Source: Butyrivibrio sp. AE2015 (lineage in GTDB: Bacteria > Bacillota > Clostridia > Lachnospirales > Lachnospiraceae). From it: a DNA stretch of 64,000 bases. Made by a program: the position numbers and the translations under genes. The DNA is taken from the NCBI RefSeq assembly GCF_000420825.1, contig NZ_ATVR01000003.1, positions 124,001 through 188,000 on the forward strand, written 5' to 3'. Below the pieces are notes generated by a model. The model saw only the letters and a program-made list of their open reading frames with translations. It was not told the DNA's origin and did no database searches. Positions 60,163 to 64,000 of the stretch are shown one piece after another. Position 1 is the first letter of the stretch; the number at the start of each line of letters is the position of its first letter.

Positions 60163-60329
60163 TTCCCAATTATGGTATCTTTATCGCCAGATAGATTTGG
60201 AAATTCTGAATCGATGATCTGTTCAAGATTACATAACTGATTATTTACTTCGCTACGAGCTTTGTGTTAGGAGTAGTAATATTCCTTAACAGTAATGCCA
60301 TTTTCTTGTAACCATGTATTGATAGACAT
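60159..60329 (-). pseudogene. Decayed IS66-type tnpA fragment
   Basis: Read on the minus strand from 60329 the frame gives MSINTWLQENGITVKEYYYS, then a TAA, and then in the same frame HKARSEVNNQLCNLEQ and a further 20 residues to a stop. The SI-x-x-W-x-x-ENGI-x-x-x-x-YYYW block is the helix-turn-helix region of the small IS66 TnpA protein. The expected Trp codon is altered and the next codon (expected CAA) is TAA. The N-terminal part and the rest of the element are gone. Confidence 0.6.
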
Positions 60330-60387
60330 GGGTTTTTCTAATGGGGTAAGATAGGTGCTGTAAAAGACATAATTGCAATTCGCCTCG

Positions 60388-60578
60388 TACAGTAGCCCTG
60401 AGCTTTCTACCGTACGCAGCAGGTAAACAGCAACTCGCCTTACAAATGCCCAAAACAAGGCGCTTAAGGCAATGAAAAAGTTCTCAAAGAGATGATTGTT
60501 TCACAACGTATTACGTCTCTGGACAATCAAATACGACCTATTTCACCTCAGGATATCTGTCCTGGGGTGTTTTGTTAT
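60388..60578 (+). repeat. 192-bp repeat, copy B (191 bp)
   Basis: Second copy of the element at 55956-56147, same strand. Its 3' hairpin reads CACCTCAGGAT/GTCCTGGGGTG with TTTT after it, paired as well as in copy A despite three changes in the region. It starts 59 bp after the IS66 fragment and ends 12 bp before a TGTAGAATTCTACA palindrome. Copies A and B enclose a 4.2-kb gene set. Confidence 0.8.
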
Positions 60579-60590
60579 AATCACAAAAAA

Positions 60591-60616
60591 TGTAGAATTC
60601 TACAACTTTGTTGATT
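60591..60616. promoter_or_regulatory. TGTAGAATTCTACA palindrome with flank, copy 2
   Basis: Exact 26-bp match to 54912-54937. It lies upstream of a possible promoter for the DUF4143 ATPase gene and exactly 63 bp (about six helical turns) from the next palindrome copy. Confidence 0.7.
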
Positions 60617-60653
60617 AAGACGATACGATGTGATAAGATGTAATTGATAAAAA

Positions 60654-60667
60654 TGTAGAATTCTACA
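60654..60667. promoter_or_regulatory. TGTAGAATTCTACA palindrome, copy 3
   Basis: A 14-bp perfect palindrome ending a few bases before the ribosome site of the ATPase gene. With the copy at 60591 it brackets the promoter region, an arrangement suited to repression by a looping or bridging dimer. Confidence 0.7.
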
Positions 60668-60681
60668 ATTTAGGAGATTAT

Positions 60682-61989
60682 ATGATAAAAAGAGATAAAT
60701 ACCTGACTCAGTTAATCAGTGCAAAGAACAATGGATTTCCGAAGGTAATAACAGGTGTGAGAAGATGTGGAAAGTCATTTCTTCTTAAAGAAATATATAG
60801 AGAATACCTGCTTTCAGATAAGGTTCCGGAGAATAGAATAATTATCTTGGAATTGGATGATGATAAAAACAGTAATTATCGTGATCCTTTGGAACTAGGA
60901 GCATATATAAGGGAAAAATGCAAAGATAAAGAGAATTACTATGTTTTTATTGACGAGATACAAAAGGTATATTCGATAATTAATCCTAACCTCACCGATG
61001 GCAAACATGTTTTGGCAAATTCTGATGACACTGAAGTAATATCATTCGTAGACGTTGTGCTTGGGCTATCAAGAGAAAAGAATATAGATCTATATGTAAC
61101 AGGATCAAATTCTAAAATGTTGTCTTCAGATATAGTTACTGAATTTAGAGATAAGGCAACAAATATAAAACTTTCTCCGCTTTCATTTGAAGAATACTAT
61201 GGATATGTCGGAGGTTCGGCAACTGAAGCTATATATTCATATATGCAATATGGTGGAATGCCATTGGCTGTATTAAAAAGTGACGAAGAGAGAAAAGAAT
61301 ATCTAAAGAACTTGTTCACTACAACATACTTCGCTGATATTGTTGAAAGGAATCAGTTGAAAAAGGGAGAGGCTCTGGACGAACTATGTAATATTATTAG
61401 TTCTTCGACAGGCTCACTACTTAATTCAGAAAAAATAGCCAATACGTTTGAAAGTGTTAGACATGAAAATATTGATAAGCAGACAGTTGAAAACTATATT
61501 GGTTACTTTAAAGATGCATTCCTTTTGCGTGAGGCTAAACGCTATGACTTAAAAGGAAGAAAAGAAATAGGTGCTCTTAGAAAGTATTATTTTATTGATA
61601 CTGGTCTACGAAATGCTCGCCTGAATTTCGCTTTCCCAGATGAAGGTCAAATGCTTGAAAACATTGTATATAATGAGCTTTGTTATAATGGATATTCTGT
61701 AAATGTCGGTGTGTTTGATACGGTAGAGAAAGATAAGACTGGTAAATCCATAAGGAAGAATAATGAAGTGGATTTCTATGCCACTAAAGGACTTAGGTCC
61801 CTTTATATACAAGTGACTGCTGACATCTCTAATGCAGATACGAGAGAAAGAGAAATAAGACCATATTTTAAGTTGAATGATCAAGTACAAAAGGTACTTG
61901 TTGTAAATAAACCAATTAAGGAATCCATTGATGAAAATGGCTTCACTATAATAGGGATTACTGATTTTTTAATTCGATACATTAAATGA
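60682..61989 (+). CDS. AAA_14 / DUF4143 ATP-binding protein
   Basis: A 435-residue ATPase. Walker A VITGVRRCGKSFLLKEI is near residue 21, Walker B YYVFIDEIQKV near 90 and a sensor-like LYVTGSNSKML near 138. The C-terminal DUF4143 part (about 215-410) contains YFIDTGLRNA and a nuclease-like NEVDFYATKG. TTAGGAG is seven bases before the ATG. The family is common and variable in gut anaerobes; its role is unknown, with defence or restriction-like activity often suspected. Confidence 0.88.
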   Translation: MIKRDKYLTQLISAKNNGFPKVITGVRRCGKSFLLKEIYREYLLSDKVPENRIIILELDDDKNSNYRDPLELGAYIREKCKDKENYYVFIDEIQKVYSIINPNLTDGKHVLANSDDTEVISFVDVVLGLSREKNIDLYVTGSNSKMLSSDIVTEFRDKATNIKLSPLSFEEYYGYVGGSATEAIYSYMQYGGMPLAVLKSDEERKEYLKNLFTTTYFADIVERNQLKKGEALDELCNIISSSTGSLLNSEKIANTFESVRHENIDKQTVENYIGYFKDAFLLREAKRYDLKGRKEIGALRKYYFIDTGLRNARLNFAFPDEGQMLENIVYNELCYNGYSVNVGVFDTVEKDKTGKSIRKNNEVDFYATKGLRSLYIQVTADISNADTREREIRPYFKLNDQVQKVLVVNKPIKESIDENGFTIIGITDFLIRYIK

Positions 61990-62079
61990 GATATGCAAGA
62001 AATATGCTTTTCTTTGTCATGAAGAATACGTTCACTATAAGCTTTATATGAATTAATAATTAAAAATTATGTAAAAATA

Positions 62080-62107
62080 TTGCACAAAAAATACTAGATG
62101 CCATAAT
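62080..62107 (+). promoter_or_regulatory. Promoter of the AAA ATPase gene
   Basis: TTGCAC at 62080 and CATAAT at 62102, 16 bp apart, 30 bp before the ATG with GGAGGA between. It follows a 90-bp gap with no terminator that I can see. Confidence 0.5.
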
Positions 62108-62137
62108 TTTCTTGAAACCACATTGGAGGATATATAG

Positions 62138-63415
62138 ATGATTATAGAGCTTAGAGCAAAGAACTGTTTTGCATTTGATGAGCAGATTGCCTTTTCTATG
62201 AAAGCAGATATGCGCAATAAGAAATTTGCATCTAATGTGCATAGAGAAAATAATTTTAACGTTCTTAAGACAGCCGGTATTTATGGCCCTAATAATGCAG
62301 GAAAAACATGCCTTATCAGGTGTATTAAAGTTATAAAGAATGTGTTGCTTAATAAACCAACAGAACTAATATCAAATATTTTCACAGAAAGTGACATAAG
62401 TGAATTAGGTATTACCTTTTTGAGTGGAGGTAGAGAGTTTTCATATGATTTTAAGTATGATGTAAAAAAACAGGAATTTATATATGAATCATTTGTCGAA
62501 ATACTAAAAGACCGATATAGCAACGAAAAAGAAGTGTGCTGGCTTATGAGAGATACGCAGCGCGAAGAGTATTCCTGCGCTGATGAAGAATTGTTGGCAA
62601 TGATTCCTGTAGTTGCAAAAAACAACGTCATTTTTAATCTTATTGATACAACCAGGTTTGAGCATTTAAATGAAATGAAAAATATCCTGATTGGATTTGC
62701 AAATAGAATTGACATATTAAATATGAATAACATTCCTATGGAGCATACAATCGAGCTCATGAAAAATAAAAATAAGCTTCAGGAAAAAGTTGTAGGTTTT
62801 ATTAAGAATGCAGATCTTTACATGGATAATTATGAATATGTTGACATGGATAAGATAAAGCTTAAGACCGTTAATGTATCGGGAAAACCTGAGGAGGAAG
62901 TGTTGGATATTCCTGATAAACTTATGGACCAGATCAGGCTGGTGTCAACATATAAGGGAGTTCATGTGCCAAGCATGCTATTTGATTCCACAGGTACTAA
63001 AAAAATAGCTGCAATGGCGAGCTATGTAATCGAAGCACTTGAGCAGGGCAGAATACTTGTTATTGATGAGCTTGATAGCAGTATTCATTTTAAACTTACA
63101 AGAGCAACTGTTGCCATGTTTAATAATGAGCTCAATCTGAATGGACAGATGATATTTACAGTTCATGATATCAATCTGATGGATTGTAAGAGATTATTCA
63201 GAAAAGAACAGATTTGGTTTGTTGATAAAGATGATAATGGAGTTTACGTTTATTCGCTAGCAGATTTCACTGCAGAAAACGGTGTAAGAGATACCTCCGA
63301 CATTATTGAAAAATATAGAAAAGGAGCTTTTGCAGCTTTACCGGAACCTGAACTTATAAACACCCTTTTGGGAATAAATGGTAATACCAAAGGGGGCGAG
63401 GCAGATGGCAAATAG
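62138..63415 (+). CDS. AAA_21-type ATPase of an AbiL/RloB-like pair
   Basis: A 425-residue SMC/OLD-like ATPase. The N-terminus IIELRAKNCFAFDEQIAFSM, Walker A GPNNAGKTCL near 48, signature-like region DSTGTKKIAAMASYV near 283, Walker B ILVIDELDSSIH near 305 and the switch His in IFTVHDINLM are all present. Homologues are paired with RloB/TOPRIM-like proteins in abortive-infection systems such as AbiL. The expected partner gene overlaps its 3' end but is broken here. Confidence 0.82.
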   Translation: MIIELRAKNCFAFDEQIAFSMKADMRNKKFASNVHRENNFNVLKTAGIYGPNNAGKTCLIRCIKVIKNVLLNKPTELISNIFTESDISELGITFLSGGREFSYDFKYDVKKQEFIYESFVEILKDRYSNEKEVCWLMRDTQREEYSCADEELLAMIPVVAKNNVIFNLIDTTRFEHLNEMKNILIGFANRIDILNMNNIPMEHTIELMKNKNKLQEKVVGFIKNADLYMDNYEYVDMDKIKLKTVNVSGKPEEEVLDIPDKLMDQIRLVSTYKGVHVPSMLFDSTGTKKIAAMASYVIEALEQGRILVIDELDSSIHFKLTRATVAMFNNELNLNGQMIFTVHDINLMDCKRLFRKEQIWFVDKDDNGVYVYSLADFTAENGVRDTSDIIEKYRKGAFAALPEPELINTLLGINGNTKGGEADGK

Positions 63416-63578
63416 ACTTCCTGTAATTTCTAATCAGCATAAGATCTGTATAATATGTGAAGGAAATGAAGAGTACAAGTATTTAGAAAGGCTGAATAGT
63501 CTTCATGTGTGGAATGATACCCCCAAAATCAAGGCATACGTATGTTACATTATTACTAAAAGTATAATATACTTTTAG
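63405..63578 (+). pseudogene. Truncated TOPRIM/RloB-like partner of the AAA ATPase
   Basis: The frame starts MANRLPVISNQHKICIICEG and continues NEEYKYLERL, the first TOPRIM-like block (C-EG-x-EE) of RloB-type nucleases. It stops after 57 codons in an A+T-rich palindrome, whereas partner proteins are several times longer. Sequence at 63601-63672 reads EYLDYWNPDINTLYEVTGIG to a stop in another frame and may be the tail of the same or another gene. The pair is therefore probably inactive. Confidence 0.6.
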
Positions 63579-63580
63579 TA
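63554..63580. repeat. 27-bp perfect palindrome in the broken partner gene
   Basis: TACTAAAAGTATA and its exact complement TATACTTTTAGTA flank a single A. It lies at the point where the TOPRIM-like frame loses its homology. It could mark a deletion scar or serve as an operator for the ATPase gene 100 bp downstream. Confidence 0.55.
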
Positions 63581-63680
63581 TATGTACTCTTACTATTTGC
63601 GAGTATCTTGATTATTGGAATCCTGATATTAATACGTTATATGAGGTTACAGGTATTGGATTTAGAAAGTGAGATTATTT

Positions 63681-64000
63681 ATGGGATTATATCTTGATTC
63701 ATCAGATTCACTTACGCTTTACAAGAAAATACGAGACAGTAAGTGGTATATAGATAAGACAGAAATACTATCTGAACTTATTGATAGAATTGGAACTACA
63801 GAAAACTATATATGTGTCACAAGGCCGAGACGTTTTGGTAAGACGGTTGCCGCTAATATGATAGCAGCCTATTTTTCTCAAAATTTGGATTCAAAAGCAA
63901 TATTTGATGGTAGCAAAATATCAGAAAATCCTAATTATGATAAGTTCATTAATTCTTATCATGTGATAAGCATAGACTTCAGCAAGATTGATGATATGTG
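63681..64000 (+). CDS. AAA-ATPase_like protein (3' partial)
   Basis: The first 106 codons of a relative of the protein at 40722. YLDSSDSLTLYKKIRDSKWY, YIDKTEILSELI and the P-loop VTRPRRFGKTVAANMI are clear, followed by VISIDFSKID. The gene continues past the right window edge. Only a weak ribosome site precedes the ATG. The nuclease-like C-terminus usual for the family cannot be checked here. Confidence 0.85.
   Translation, partial: MGLYLDSSDSLTLYKKIRDSKWYIDKTEILSELIDRIGTTENYICVTRPRRFGKTVAANMIAAYFSQNLDSKAIFDGSKISENPNYDKFINSYHVISIDFSKIDDM

Noticed and set aside
60267..60458. 63-codon minus-strand frame as a real small gene
   Set aside because: Its first half is the 192-bp repeat read backwards and its second half is the IS66 tnpA relic, so it is a chance joining of two elements.
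55956..60578. CRISPR array or integron made by the repeats
   Set aside because: There are only two copies 4.4 kb apart, with no spacer pattern, integrase or attC-like short sites.
62281..62760. 159-codon minus-strand frame
   Set aside because: It is antisense to the ATPase coding core with no start signal, so it is a shadow.
1..64000. tRNA or rRNA genes
   Set aside because: I saw no cloverleaf-like segments with TTCRANY arms and no rRNA-like sequence in the gaps.

Overview
The window reads as chromosomal DNA of a low-GC anaerobic Firmicute, most likely a rumen or gut Lachnospiraceae of the Butyrivibrio type. Grounds: AGGAGG-type ribosome sites with frequent TTG and GTG starts, the rubrerythrin/rubredoxin/flavoredoxin oxygen-defence set, several ATPases of the AAA-ATPase_like/PDDEXK and DUF4143 families, and SatD with DUF3307. 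The genus is inferred from gene content only.

Positions 1-51.9 kb are a very large, entirely plus-strand cell-surface polysaccharide locus. Its genes are packed head to tail, often with 1-60 bp overlaps. It holds two complete Wzm/Wzt ABC polysaccharide exporters (4.0-6.2 kb and 29.4-31.5 kb) and a full UDP-L-FucNAc pathway with its probable FucNAc transferase (13.3-18.0 kb: fnlA, fnlB, wbuB, fnlC). It also holds an initiating polyprenyl-phosphate sugar transferase (11.9 kb), a GT10 fucosyltransferase, many GT2 and GT4 transferases and GT-C-like membrane transferases. Decoration enzymes include two ATP-grasp ligases, a PIG-L deacetylase beside WbqC, a radical SAM protein, a NodB-like deacetylase and a pyruvyl transferase. 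Three separate Wzy-like polymerase/ligase membrane proteins are present, and a fourth is fused to a long exported repeat domain (42.5-46.6 kb). No Wzx flippase was seen. The 19-29 kb and 34-40 kb blocks look more A+T-rich than their flanks and contain truncated genes and fragments (19.15, 37.0-37.7 and 40.5 kb), which suggests assembly by recombination. A SatD/DUF3307 pair behind a striking operator array interrupts the locus at 47.4-48.9 kb.

Positions 52.0-54.8 kb are housekeeping redox genes: rubrerythrin, a flavin-reductase/rubredoxin fusion, a free rubredoxin, a 4Fe-4S/GNAT protein and a small PsiE-like membrane protein.

Positions 54.8-64.0 kb are an accessory, defence-like island. In order: an operator-like palindrome; a promoter and a structured RNA ending in a strong terminator; a two-gene zeta-type toxin-antitoxin unit; a 192-bp repeat; a five-gene set (AlbA_2 regulator, DUF6680, STAS-like/GHKL ATPase, DUF4325 and a two-TM protein); a second copy of the repeat beside a decayed IS66 tnpA; a DUF4143 ATPase between copies of one palindrome; an AAA ATPase whose TOPRIM-like partner is broken; and the start of an AAA-ATPase_like gene cut by the window end.

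The best candidates for something undescribed are: the 4.2-kb cassette bracketed by 192-bp direct repeats; a 10-bp word present three times in the AlbA_2 promoter and three times inside the same gene's coding sequence; and the polymerase-repeat fusion, whose roughly 32-residue units alternate between two types.
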